Of a stretch of DNA of 64,000 nt, positions 56,383 to 64,000 are shown one piece after another. Position 1 is the first letter of the stretch; every line of letters starts with the position of its first letter. Under the pieces are notes generated by a model. That model saw only the letters and a program-made list of their open reading frames with translations, ran no database searches and was not told the origin of the DNA. The stretch is taken from contig NZ_WLZY01000008.1 in assembly GCF_010122465.1 (NCBI RefSeq), positions 124,001-188,000 on the forward strand, read 5' to 3'. The translations under genes and the position numbers were made by a program. The DNA comes from Phytoactinopolyspora mesophila (lineage in GTDB: Bacteria > Actinomycetota > Actinomycetes > Jiangellales > Jiangellaceae).

Positions 56383-56407
56383 GATAAGCGTACAGGCTAC
56401 TCTTATC
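56383..56407. promoter_or_regulatory. inverted repeat in the CaiB/thiolase divergent promoter
   Basis: GATAAGCGTA-CAGGC-TACTCTTATC, 9 of 10 arm bases paired. It lies 54 bp upstream of the thiolase ATG and 108 bp upstream of the CaiB ATG. It fits a TetR-type operator; the TetR at 52413 is a candidate binder. Confidence 0.5.
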
Positions 56408-56460
56408 GTCGTGATCTCCGGACCGTGGTTCTGGGCACGTCACCTCAGGGAGTTGGAACC

Positions 56461-57624
56461 ATGCGAAACGCCGTCATCGTGGACGTCGTCCGGACCCCGT
56501 CGGGCAAGGGCAAGCCCGGCGGCGCACTCTCCGGAGTCCACCCGGCTGACCTGCTGGCCGACGTGGTCCGGGCGCTGGTCGAGCGTAACGACCTCGATCC
56601 CACCACTGTCGACGACGTCATCGCCGGGTGCGTCAGCCAAAGCGGGGAACAAGCCGCCAACATCGCCCGCACCGCGGCACTCACGGCCGGCTTGCCCGAA
56701 TCGGTTCCGGCCACCACCATCGACCGACAGTGCGGCTCGAGCCAGCAAGCGGCCCACTTCGCGGCCCAGGGCGTGCTGGCCGGTGCTTACGACGTGGTTA
56801 TCGCCTGCGGTGTGGAGTCCATGAGCCGGGTGCCCATGTTCAGCAACACCCAGGGTGAAGATCCATTCGCCCCCCTCGCCGCGCGGTATCCCGACGGTCT
56901 CGTCCCGCAGGGCATCAGCGCCGAACTGATCACCGCGCGGTGGAAGCTCAGCCGCGAAGAACTCGACGCCTACGCCGCGCGATCCCACCAGCGGGCCGCC
57001 GCTTCGGCAGGCTCCGGGGGGTTCGGGGCAGAGATCATCCCGGTCGGCTCACACACGGTGGACGAGACCGTCCGGCCGGCCACCACACCTGAGGGCCTGG
57101 CCGGGCTCAAACCGTCGTTCGCCGATCCAGCGCTGAGCGAGCGGTTCCCGGAGATCTCCTGGTCCATCACCCCGGGCAACTCCTCGCCACTGTCGGACGG
57201 CGCGTCCGCCGCGCTGATCATGAGTGAGGAACGCGCCACCGAACTCGGGCTGCGCCCGCGCGCACGGTTCCATGCGTTCGCCGTCACGGGCAGCGATCCC
57301 CTGCTGATGCTCACCGGCATCATTCCGGCCACCAAGAAGATCCTCGCCCGCACTGGCATGCGGCTCCCCGACATCGACGCATACGAAGTCAACGAGGCAT
57401 TCGCACCCATCCCGCTGATCTGGCAGCAGGAGTTCGACGCCGATCCCGAGCGGCTCAACCCGCGCGGCGGCGCCATCGCACTGGGCCATCCACTGGGCGC
57501 CTCGGGCACCAAGCTCCTGTGCACGCTGGTGAACCACCTCGAGGCCACCGGCGGCCGCTACGGCCTGCAGACCATGTGCGAGGGCGGCGGCATGGCCAAC
57601 GCGCTGATCGTCGAGCGCCTCTGA
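56461..57624 (+). CDS. acetyl-CoA acetyltransferase (thiolase)
   Basis: 387 residues with all thiolase active-site elements: [10 protein letters not shown] (nucleophile Cys), [18 protein letters not shown] (His) and CEGGGMANA (second Cys). It likely cleaves 3-ketoacyl-CoA as the last beta-oxidation step; acetoacetyl-CoA synthesis is an alternative. AGGGAG lies before the ATG. It is divergent from CaiB with a shared palindrome. Confidence 0.93.
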   Translation: MRNAVIVDVVRTPSGKGKPGGALSGVHPADLLADVVRALVERNDLDPTTVDDVIAGCVSQSGEQAANIARTAALTAGLPESVPATTIDRQCGSSQQAAHFAAQGVLAGAYDVVIACGVESMSRVPMFSNTQGEDPFAPLAARYPDGLVPQGISAELITARWKLSREELDAYAARSHQRAAASAGSGGFGAEIIPVGSHTVDETVRPATTPEGLAGLKPSFADPALSERFPEISWSITPGNSSPLSDGASAALIMSEERATELGLRPRARFHAFAVTGSDPLLMLTGIIPATKKILARTGMRLPDIDAYEVNEAFAPIPLIWQQEFDADPERLNPRGGAIALGHPLGASGTKLLCTLVNHLEATGGRYGLQTMCEGGGMANALIVERL

Positions 57625-57682
57625 TCAGGAGCGGACGACGGCGCCGCGAGACGGCAACACGCGCTCATGCGGGCGAAGCGGG

Positions 57683-58123
57683 CTACTGCCGCTGCGCGGT
57701 GCTGCTGGTGGACGTCAGCCGCTCGAGAAGCTGAACCAGAGCGGCACGTTCTTTGGGCTCAAAAGCAGCAAGCATGGATTCCGTTTTCTCGAGCATCGCC
57801 TCGTCGACCTGCTTGAGCAGCTCTAGACCGGGCTCGGCCACATGGATGAGCACACGTCGCCGGTCGAATGGGTCGTTGCGGCGGTAGACAAGCATCTTCT
57901 GCACCAGAGAATCCACCACTCGAGTGGCGGTGGCGCCGGCCAGTCCGAGTACTTCGGAGATCTCCCCCATGGCGTGGCCGTTGCCGTCCGCCAGCAGGCG
58001 CAGCACCTGCCACGGCTCCCGGCTCAGGCCCACTCGCTTCAACGCGGGGTCCCGAACCCCTACCACGAGGCGATCCAGGTCTCCTACAATCTGGAGCACT
58101 CGCTGGGTTTCGGTGATCCTCAT
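57683..58123 (-). CDS. MarR-family regulator
   Basis: 146 residues. Winged helix with REPWQVLRLLADGNGHAMGE, ISEVLGLAGATATRVVDSLVQ and the wing RRNDPFDRRRVLIHV (Asp-Arg-Arg signature). Long N- and C-terminal helices form the dimer. It is divergent from the amide operon and is the obvious candidate to control it; the thiolase end is 59 bp from its stop. Confidence 0.88.
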   Translation of the reverse strand: MRITETQRVLQIVGDLDRLVVGVRDPALKRVGLSREPWQVLRLLADGNGHAMGEISEVLGLAGATATRVVDSLVQKMLVYRRNDPFDRRRVLIHVAEPGLELLKQVDEAMLEKTESMLAAFEPKERAALVQLLERLTSTSSTAQRQ

Positions 58124-58187
58124 GAGCGCAATGTCCTCGAGTCTGCAGCATCACGACGACGTCTCCTGGCGCCCGGAACCGGGTGAC

Positions 58188-59309
58188 GTGCCGACTGATC
58201 ATTCAGTCTATCGCGCACCCATTCTACGGATCCGGCCGTCGGAGCACCCTCGTTCACGCTCAACGGCGGTCAACGTCGGCCTCGTGATTCCCATGCACGG
58301 CCCGGCCGGGATCTTTGGGTTGTCATGTATCGCCTGTTCGGTGCTGGCCGGCGAGGAGATCAATGCCGAAGGCGGTCTCCTCGGCCGCGAAGTCCGCCTG
58401 GTGCCCATCGACGGCGCCGGCAACCCCGAGGTGGTGGCCGGCCGGGTCGTGGAACTGGTCAGGGACGGCCAGGTCGACGCCATCACCGGCTGGCACCTGT
58501 CGCACGTGCGGCGTGCGCTGGCGGCGCACCTACACGGCGAAGTGCCGTATGTGTACAGCAGTTTGTACGAGGGCGGCGAACATGCGCCCGGCGTCTTCAT
58601 GGCCGGCGAGACACCAGATCAGCAGATCGCCCCGGCTATGGCCTGGCTGGCCCGCGAGATGGGGGTCCGCCGGTGGGCCGTCGTCGGGGACGACTACCTC
58701 TGGCCCCGCGGCTCGGCCAGCGCGGTCAGGCGGTTCGTCGGCGACTTCGGCCTTCAGCTCACCGATGAGATATTCGTGCCCCTCGGGCAGCACAACTTCG
58801 ATCGGGTGATCAGCAGACTGCGCAGCGGCAGCGCCCAAGGTGTGCTGATGCTCCTCGTGGGCCAGGACGCCGTCCACTTCAATCGTGCCTTCGCCGAAAC
58901 CGACCTCGATGAACGATTGGTCCGCCTCAGCCCACTGATGGACGAGAACATGCTTCTGGCCAGCGGTCCCGAGGCCGGCCGCCAGCTGTACTCGGCCGCC
59001 GGCTATTTCGGTGCGCTGGCCACCGAGGACGCGCTGGACCTCCTGGGGCGCTACGTACGCCGCTTCGGCCCGGACGCGCCGGTACTCAACAGCATGGGCG
59101 AATCCTGCTACGAAGCGCTGCGACTACTGGCCACCCTCGTCCGGCAGGCGCGTTCCCTCGACGTGCGGAGCATGTCTCATACAGCCGAGTCGCCGGTCGG
59201 CTATCACGGTCCGAGAGGTTCGGTGCACCTGCGCGATCACCATTTGATGCAGCGGGTCTACCTCGCGCGCGCCGACGGAACGGTATACGACGTCGTCACC
59301 CAGCTCTAG
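58188..59309 (+). CDS. cytosolic AmiC/FmdD-like periplasmic-binding-fold protein
   Basis: About 373 residues from GTG 58188. A Peripla_BP-type sensor: VNVGLVIPMHGPAGIFGLSC, AEEINAEGGLLGREVRL, VYSSLYEGGEHAPGVFMAG. It has no signal peptide, so it should act in the cytoplasm like AmiC of Pseudomonas, which senses amides. ATG 58122 or 58131 are also in frame, but 58122 overlaps the start codon of the divergent MarR gene, which is hard to reconcile with promoters. It heads the formamidase operon. Confidence 0.85.
   Translation: MPTDHSVYRAPILRIRPSEHPRSRSTAVNVGLVIPMHGPAGIFGLSCIACSVLAGEEINAEGGLLGREVRLVPIDGAGNPEVVAGRVVELVRDGQVDAITGWHLSHVRRALAAHLHGEVPYVYSSLYEGGEHAPGVFMAGETPDQQIAPAMAWLAREMGVRRWAVVGDDYLWPRGSASAVRRFVGDFGLQLTDEIFVPLGQHNFDRVISRLRSGSAQGVLMLLVGQDAVHFNRAFAETDLDERLVRLSPLMDENMLLASGPEAGRQLYSAAGYFGALATEDALDLLGRYVRRFGPDAPVLNSMGESCYEALRLLATLVRQARSLDVRSMSHTAESPVGYHGPRGSVHLRDHHLMQRVYLARADGTVYDVVTQL
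58194..58207. promoter_or_regulatory. candidate MarR operator
   Basis: ACTGA-TCAT-TCAGT, a perfect 5-4-5 palindrome 71 bp upstream of the MarR start. It overlaps the first codons of the AmiC-like gene if GTG 58188 is the true start. Confidence 0.4.
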
Positions 59310-59421
59310 AGCGGTCGGCACCAGCTTTGCATGCACCCTTGACGCGGCACTCATGCGTGGATACTGTTCCAATGTGGAAATATTCCACTTCAGCACTAAC
59401 CGGGGATCCGAAGGGAGAGCC

Positions 59422-59703
59422 ATGGCGCTCTACGAATACCGCTGTGCGGGTTGCGGAATCTTCGAAGTGGCCAGGGCGATGGGCTCCGCCCCGTCGTCGC
59501 ACCCATGTGCTCGCTGTGGATCCGACGCTCGGCGTTCTTTCTCGATCCCCCATGTCAACCGTGCTCCCACTCCACTGCGCAAGGCGCTGGACCGGGCGGA
59601 GAAGTCGCGCGACGAGCCCGCCGTCGTGACCCGGGTCCCACCCCAGCGTGATCGGCAACCGGGCCGCCAAGATCCTCGACGCAAGCATCTGCCCACTCCC
59701 TGA
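59422..59703 (+). CDS. fmdB: FmdB-family zinc-ribbon protein
   Basis: 93 residues. It starts MALYEYRCAGCGIFE, then HPCARCG: four Cys in two CxxC pairs form a zinc ribbon. The C-terminal part is basic and Pro-rich. FmdB was described as a regulator of formamidase genes in Methylophilus, and its place 54 bp before the formamidase gene fits. Confidence 0.88.
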   Translation: MALYEYRCAGCGIFEVARAMGSAPSSHPCARCGSDARRSFSIPHVNRAPTPLRKALDRAEKSRDEPAVVTRVPPQRDRQPGRQDPRRKHLPTP

Positions 59704-59756
59704 GCAGCAAACCGCACGTCGTCACCATCATTCGCCGTCGATACGGAGGTATCGCC

Positions 59757-61010
59757 ATGCCCGACGTCGCATTCTCCATCGATTACACCCGATCGATGTT
59801 CGACCAAGACATCCCCGGCCACAACCGCTGGCACCCGGATATCCCGATCGCCTCCGAGGTCTCGCCCGGTGACGAGTTCCGGATCGAATGCCTCGACTGG
59901 ACCGACGGCCAGGTCAAGAACGACGACTCCGCGAACGACATCCGCGACATGGACCTCCTGCGATGCCACGTACTCAGCGGACCGGTCGGCATCCGCGGCG
60001 CCGAGCCCGGCGATCTGCTGGTGATCGACATCCTGGACCTCGGCCCCGTTCCGCAGTCGGTGGGCGACCTGCCCGGCCAGGGCTGGGGCTACACCGGAAT
60101 CTTCTCCAAGGTCAACGGCGGCGGCTTCCTCACCGACTACTACCCCGACGCCTACAAGACGATCTGGGACTTCCGCGGCCAGCAGGCCTCGTCGCGACAC
60201 ATCCCCGGCGTGTCCTACACCGGGATCACCCACCCTGGCCTGTTCGGCACCGCGCCGTCGGCGGAACTGCTGGCCAAGTGGAATGAGCGTGAACGCGCCC
60301 TCATCGCCCGTGACCCGGACCGCGTTCCGCCGCTCGCGCTACCACCGGACGAGACCAACGCGCTGGCCGGCGCCCTCGACCGCGGCTCCGCGGAGTTCGC
60401 GAAGGTCGCCCGCGAAGGTGCCCGCACCATCCCGGCCCGGGAGAACGGCGGCAATCACGACATCAAGAACCTCACCCGTGGCTCGCGCATCTACTATCCG
60501 GTCCACGTGCCCGGCGCGAAGTTCTCCGGTGGCGACCTGCATTTCAGCCAGGGTGACGGAGAGATCACCTTCTGCGGCGCCATCGAGATGGGCGGTTTCA
60601 TCGACTTCGGCGTCGATCTCATCAAGGGCGGCATGGAGAAGTACGGCGTCACCACCAACCCCGTCTTCATGCCCGGCAACGTCGAGCCACGCTACTCGGA
60701 GTTCGTCTGCTTCACCGGTGTGTCGGTCGAGCACTCCACGAACACCAACGAGTACATGGACGCCACCCTCGCCTACAAGAACGCCTGCCTGAATGCGATC
60801 GAGTACCTGAAGAAGTTCGGTTATACCGGTGAGCAGGCCTACATGATCATCGGCACCGCGCCGATCGAGGGCCGGGTCAGCGCCGTCGTGGACCTGCCGA
60901 ACGCATGCTGCTCGCTGTACCTGCCCACCGAGATCTTCGACGTCGACATCCGTCCGTCGGCCGACGGCCCGGTCACCCAAGACCGCGGACAGGTCGCGAT
61001 TACCTCTTAA
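59757..61010 (+). CDS. fmdA: formamidase/acetamidase
   Basis: 417 residues of the FmdA/AmdA family: HNRWHPDIP, LSGPVGIRGAEPGDLLVIDI, GVSYTGITHPGLFGTAPS, ENGGNHDIKNL and HFSQGDGEITFCGAIEM with metal-binding Asp/His residues. It hydrolyses formamide or short amides to ammonium and the acid, giving nitrogen. GGAGGTATCGCC precedes the ATG. Third gene of the amide operon. Confidence 0.95.
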   Translation: MPDVAFSIDYTRSMFDQDIPGHNRWHPDIPIASEVSPGDEFRIECLDWTDGQVKNDDSANDIRDMDLLRCHVLSGPVGIRGAEPGDLLVIDILDLGPVPQSVGDLPGQGWGYTGIFSKVNGGGFLTDYYPDAYKTIWDFRGQQASSRHIPGVSYTGITHPGLFGTAPSAELLAKWNERERALIARDPDRVPPLALPPDETNALAGALDRGSAEFAKVAREGARTIPARENGGNHDIKNLTRGSRIYYPVHVPGAKFSGGDLHFSQGDGEITFCGAIEMGGFIDFGVDLIKGGMEKYGVTTNPVFMPGNVEPRYSEFVCFTGVSVEHSTNTNEYMDATLAYKNACLNAIEYLKKFGYTGEQAYMIIGTAPIEGRVSAVVDLPNACCSLYLPTEIFDVDIRPSADGPVTQDRGQVAITS

Positions 61011-61020
61011 CAACGCATCC

Positions 61021-61140
61021 GTGATCGTGAGCCAATTTGCGCCCACTCCCCCTGTGATCGTGAGCGGATTCCGGTCGCTATAGCCGCGCTTTCCCGCTCA
61101 CGATCACCGGTCGTGCGGGCGGAAATCCGCTCACGATCAC
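61021..61140. repeat. nested GTGATCGTGAGC inverted repeats
   Basis: Two left copies (GTGATCGTGAGC at 61021-61032 and 61054-61065) face two right copies (GCTCACGATCAC at 61096-61107 and 61129-61140). The second left arm pairs over 17 bp (61054-61070) with 61124-61140. It sits between the formamidase and channel genes in the same operon and so may tune read-through. Confidence 0.75.
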
Positions 61141-61179
61141 TTGACCGGCACCGCGTGCCGAACTCGGAGGTGACCACCC

Positions 61180-61686
61180 ATGCTCGGCCTCGTACTGCTC
61201 TACGTCGGTGCTGTGCTCTTCGTGAACGGCATCTGGCTTCTCGGCCGTATCACACCCCGGGAAGTCGCGATCATGAACGTGTTCACCGGTCTGGTGGGGC
61301 TCGTCGTCGCGATCTTCGCCGTTGCGGCACAAGACCTCGCATCCATCCAGCTGGCCGGCTATGTGCTGCTGTTCGCCTTCACCTACCTGTGGGTGGCGTA
61401 CAACCAGTACATCGACGCCGACGGGTCCGGCCTGGGCTGGTACTGCTTGTTCGTCGCCATCACGGCGGTACCTGTCTCGATCATCACCCTCAGCGACACC
61501 GGTGGTGACACGTTCCTCGTCTGGCTCGGCCTCAGCTGGGCGGTGTGGGCCGTCCTCTGGTTCACGTATTTCTTGCTCCTGGCCGTCAAACGGCCGATTC
61601 AGCAGTTCGCCGCCTACCTGACCATCGCCGCCGGGATCGGCACCGCGTGGCTGCCCGGATTCCTCGTGCTCAACGACTACATCTGA
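61180..61686 (+). CDS. AmiS/UreI-family amide or urea channel
   Basis: 168 residues with six or seven helices matching the AmiS/UreI family: LGLVLLYVGAVLFVNGIWLLG, NVFTGLVGLVVAIFAV and FAFTYLWVAYNQYIDADG, the last a family hallmark. It lets short amides or urea cross the membrane to the formamidase. CGGAGGTGACC precedes the ATG. Last gene of the amide operon. Confidence 0.92.
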   Translation: MLGLVLLYVGAVLFVNGIWLLGRITPREVAIMNVFTGLVGLVVAIFAVAAQDLASIQLAGYVLLFAFTYLWVAYNQYIDADGSGLGWYCLFVAITAVPVSIITLSDTGGDTFLVWLGLSWAVWAVLWFTYFLLLAVKRPIQQFAAYLTIAAGIGTAWLPGFLVLNDYI

Positions 61687-61689
61687 CCC

Positions 61690-61740
61690 ATGATCATGAA
61701 CACTTGACGACCATATTGGTCGTCAAGTGTTCATGATCAT
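61690..61740. terminator. 24-bp perfect hairpin between convergent genes
   Basis: ATGATCATGAACACTTGACG... at 61690-61713 pairs perfectly with 61717-61740 around a 3-nt loop. It lies between the channel stop and the antiporter stop and includes the antiporter stop codon, so it can end transcription on both strands. Confidence 0.75.
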
Positions 61741-63380
61741 CGGGTGTTGTCGTCGTCGCGGATGACCTCCGCAATCATGTCGGCCACCGAATTCGCCGCA
61801 AGCGAGAACGGTGCCAACACCACGTCCACACCCGCGGCCCGCAGTTGATCGGCATCGCGCTCGTTGTGGGCGGTCAAGGCGGTCTTGCCCTCGAAATCGT
61901 GAGCCCGAAGACCATGCAGCAGCGCCTTGTTGGTCTCGAGCAACGGCACGGTGCTGATCACGTAGCGGGCCTGGCTCAGCGGCAGCGTCTCGAGGAAGTG
62001 CGTATCCTCGGCGCTGCCGAAGACCGCGCTCACCCCCGCCCGCCGGTTGTTCATCACCCGATGTGGATCGAAATCAACAGCGAGCACCTGGTAACCGGCG
62101 CTACCGAGCCGGTCGGCGACGTGGCCACCGAAACGGCCGAGCCCGTACAAGATCACGTCAACATCGGCGTCGGAGTCGCTGACGCCGGACTTGAGGGTGC
62201 CTTCGCGTTCGAATACCCGCAGCCAGCGTTTGATCCGGTCATAGATGTGATGCGAATACAAGATCAGGTAGGTGGAGCCGCCGATCGTCACCAAACCGAC
62301 GACGGTGATCAAGCTGACGGTCGCGTTGGTGATATGGCCGAGACTCAGCCCGAGGGCGGCAAGAATCAGCGAGAACTCGGAGATCTGCGCCACCGTCAGC
62401 CCGGCGAGAAATCCGACCCGAACCGGATACCGCATCGCCGCCATGATGAGGATGACGATCAGCGGATTGCCCAACAGCACGAACACCGAGAGAATCAGCG
62501 CTTCGGAGATCTGCTGAGCGGTGTCGGTGAACTCCAGCTTGGCGCCCAGATCGAGGAAGAAGAACAGCAGCATGAAGTCGCGCAGGCTGACCAGCCGCGA
62601 CCCCAGCGCATCCCGATAAGGAGTAGTGGCCAGGGAGACCCCGGCCAGGAAGGCTCCCACTTCGGAGCTGAAGCCGAGCCATTCGCTCAGCGCCGCGACA
62701 AGCACCGCGTAGGCCACTCCGAACAGAACCAGCAGCTCCTGGGATCTGGCGATGTAATGCAGCAACCGGGGCAGGACGAACCGCATCAGCAGGCCGATAC
62801 CGCCCAGCAGCGCGGCTCCCTTGGCGAGCACGGTGAAGATGTCCGTGGTGAGGTCGCCGTCAGTGGGCTGCCCGAACGCCGTCAACCCGATCATGACCAG
62901 GACGACGACGATGTCCTGGACGATCAAGAAGCCGACGGCTATGCGTCCGTGAAGCTGCTCGAGTTCACGCTTGTCGGAGAGCAGCTTCACGATGATGATC
63001 GTCGACGAGAAGGTCAGCGCGATGGCGACGTACACGGCGGTGACCGTGTCCATGCCGAGGGCGGTCGCGATCACGAAGCCGACCACGGAGGTGAAGAGAA
63101 CTTGCCCGAGCCCGGTGGCCAGCGCGATCGGACCGGTGTCCCGGATCAGGTGCAGGTCGAGCCGAAGCCCCACGAGAAACAGCAGGATCGCGATGCCCAT
63201 GCTGGCCAGCAACTCGATGGTGCCGTCGGCGACGACCCAGCCGGTGCCGGCGGGCCCGACGAGGATGCCGACGCCGATGAAGGCGACGATCATCGGCTGC
63301 CGGAACAGATTCGCGAGCAGGCCGGCTGCTGCAGCGATCGCCAGGATGACTGCAACCAGCGCGAAGGTATCCAGTTCCAT
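61737..63380 (-). CDS. Kef-type cation/proton antiporter with RCK domain
   Basis: 547 residues from ATG 63380. About twelve helices of the CPA2 Na+/H+ exchanger domain (1-390: GVGILVGPAGTGWV, FLVGLRLDL, SSTIIIVKLL, FLAGVSLATTPY). A cytosolic TrkA-N/RCK domain follows (about 425-545), with DVILYGLGRFGGHVAD as the NAD-binding motif. It likely exports K+ or Na+ in exchange for H+. Longer in-frame starts add residues unlike the family. Confidence 0.9.
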   Translation of the reverse strand: MELDTFALVAVILAIAAAAGLLANLFRQPMIVAFIGVGILVGPAGTGWVVADGTIELLASMGIAILLFLVGLRLDLHLIRDTGPIALATGLGQVLFTSVVGFVIATALGMDTVTAVYVAIALTFSSTIIIVKLLSDKRELEQLHGRIAVGFLIVQDIVVVLVMIGLTAFGQPTDGDLTTDIFTVLAKGAALLGGIGLLMRFVLPRLLHYIARSQELLVLFGVAYAVLVAALSEWLGFSSEVGAFLAGVSLATTPYRDALGSRLVSLRDFMLLFFFLDLGAKLEFTDTAQQISEALILSVFVLLGNPLIVILIMAAMRYPVRVGFLAGLTVAQISEFSLILAALGLSLGHITNATVSLITVVGLVTIGGSTYLILYSHHIYDRIKRWLRVFEREGTLKSGVSDSDADVDVILYGLGRFGGHVADRLGSAGYQVLAVDFDPHRVMNNRRAGVSAVFGSAEDTHFLETLPLSQARYVISTVPLLETNKALLHGLRAHDFEGKTALTAHNERDADQLRAAGVDVVLAPFSLAANSVADMIAEVIRDDDNTR

Positions 63381-63635
63381 GAACCCCAACCCGATGACGA
63401 TGCCCGGACCGAAACAATATCCAACCCGGCACAAATTCGCAGGACAGGACATCCGAACAGGAGGAGCCCGTCGCTGGCCGATCGGCTCTTCGCGCTGGCC
63501 CGGCCGCGGGCGGAGCATGAGATTTCGCGGGACAATCACGAGGTTTCTTACCGGTATCTCGCCAGCAGCCTGTTCGAGCGCCGCGCATGCTGGTACCGTC
63601 ACGCAGCAGGGCGTGTAGTGGCGGAGGTGGACTGG

Positions 63636-64000
63636 ATGGCTCATGTTCTGGTGCTCGGTGGGGGCTTTGGCGGGCTCGCTGCCGCGCACGAGCTGCGCCG
63701 GCGGTTGCCCCCTACCGATGAGGTCACCGTGGTGGCCATGAGCGACCGGTTCTTCGTCGGCTTCGCCAAACTCTGGGATGTCGCGGGGTTGCGTCCGTTG
63801 CTGGACGGCACCCGTCCGCTGGAGCGCCTACGTCGCCGCGGCATTCGCTTCCTGCAGGCCGAGATCACCTCGATCGACCCCGCCGCACGTCAGGTCGAGA
63901 CCACGGCCGGAACGCTGAGTGCCGACGGCATCATCGTCGCGCTCGGAGCCACCTATCAGCCCACCAGCGCCGCGCTGCTGGAGAATGGCGCGTTCAACCT
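63636..64000 (+). CDS. SQR/NDH-2-like FAD oxidoreductase (cut by window end)
   Basis: At least 121 residues, open to the window end. It starts with the FAD-binding VLVLGGGFGGLAAAHELRRR and continues with FFVGFAKLWDVAG and the second nucleotide-site strand DGIIVALGATYQP. The pattern fits sulfide:quinone reductases or type II NADH dehydrogenases; the deciding Cys residues lie beyond the window. GGCGGAGGTGG lies before ATG 63636. It is divergent from the antiporter across 255 bp that show no other feature. Confidence 0.82.
   Translation, partial: MAHVLVLGGGFGGLAAAHELRRRLPPTDEVTVVAMSDRFFVGFAKLWDVAGLRPLLDGTRPLERLRRRGIRFLQAEITSIDPAARQVETTAGTLSADGIIVALGATYQPTSAALLENGAFN

Noticed and set aside
1-64000. 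tRNA, rRNA, insertion sequence, integrase or prophage genes
   Set aside because: I looked for transposase and integrase motifs, rRNA cores and tRNA-like cloverleaf ends and found none I could support by eye.

Overview
The window is high-GC actinobacterial DNA: GTG starts are frequent, overlaps of the ATGA type are common, and it carries a SARP-type regulator, a DUF222/HNH endonuclease, a DevR/DevS (DosR/DosS)-type two-component system, DUF1707, DUF1918 and FmdB families. A soil or filamentous actinobacterium fits best. I cannot fix the genus from sequence alone. I see no rRNA, tRNA, CRISPR array, insertion sequence or prophage.

Layout. 0-2.6 kb: a NarL-type sensor kinase and response regulator separated by a 25-bp perfect hairpin, then a DUF1707 membrane protein. 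2.6-6.6 kb: xylose genes xylB, xylA and a ROK regulator on the minus strand. 6.6-13.1 kb and 19.7-28.1 kb: two blocks that look like a dormancy/hypoxia (Dos-type) regulon, with three universal stress proteins, two PNPOx-fold flavoproteins, a DoxX-like protein, a CtpF-like P2A ATPase, a DevR-like regulator, a DevS-like heme-GAF kinase, DUF1918, a P1B ATPase fused to a hemerythrin domain, and an orphan hydrogenase-maturation protease. Most of their intergenic regions hold a 5-3-5 palindrome, roughly GGNCC-GAA-GGTCC. Between these blocks (13.5-19.6 kb) lies a SARP regulator and a glycan cluster: processive GT2, GH18, WbqC-like, PIG-L deacetylase and a nucleotide-sugar epimerase.

28-38 kb: a FetAB-like ABC pair, NarK, and a complete narGHJI respiratory nitrate reductase operon. 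38-45 kb: a DUF3048 protein, then a copper-looking module (secreted Met/His-rich peptide, ABC-2 exporter behind a CsoR-like operator, cupredoxin-CopA-YHS fusion ATPase). 45-52 kb: an HNH endonuclease with a 5' frameshift, an E2-like acyltransferase domain protein, an MBL-rhodanese persulfide dioxygenase, a decayed alcohol dehydrogenase, an RDD protein coupled to a protein made of ten nonapeptide repeats, and a lipid kinase.

52-58 kb: an acyl-CoA catabolic set (TetR, SDR, acyl-CoA dehydrogenase, CaiB-type CoA transferase/racemase, thiolase). 57.7-61.7 kb: an amide-use operon (MarR, cytosolic AmiC-like binding protein, FmdB, formamidase/acetamidase, AmiS/UreI channel). 61.7-64 kb: a Kef-type antiporter and the start of an SQR/NDH-2-like flavoprotein cut by the window end.

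The overall theme is respiration and survival at low oxygen (DevRS, stress proteins, nitrate reduction, metal ATPases, persulfide metabolism) joined to sugar, amide and lipid catabolism. The strongest lead is the shared palindrome across the Dos-type genes. The hemerythrin-fused ATPase, the copper module, the nonapeptide-repeat protein and the GT2/GH18/PIG-L/WbqC cluster are also worth following.
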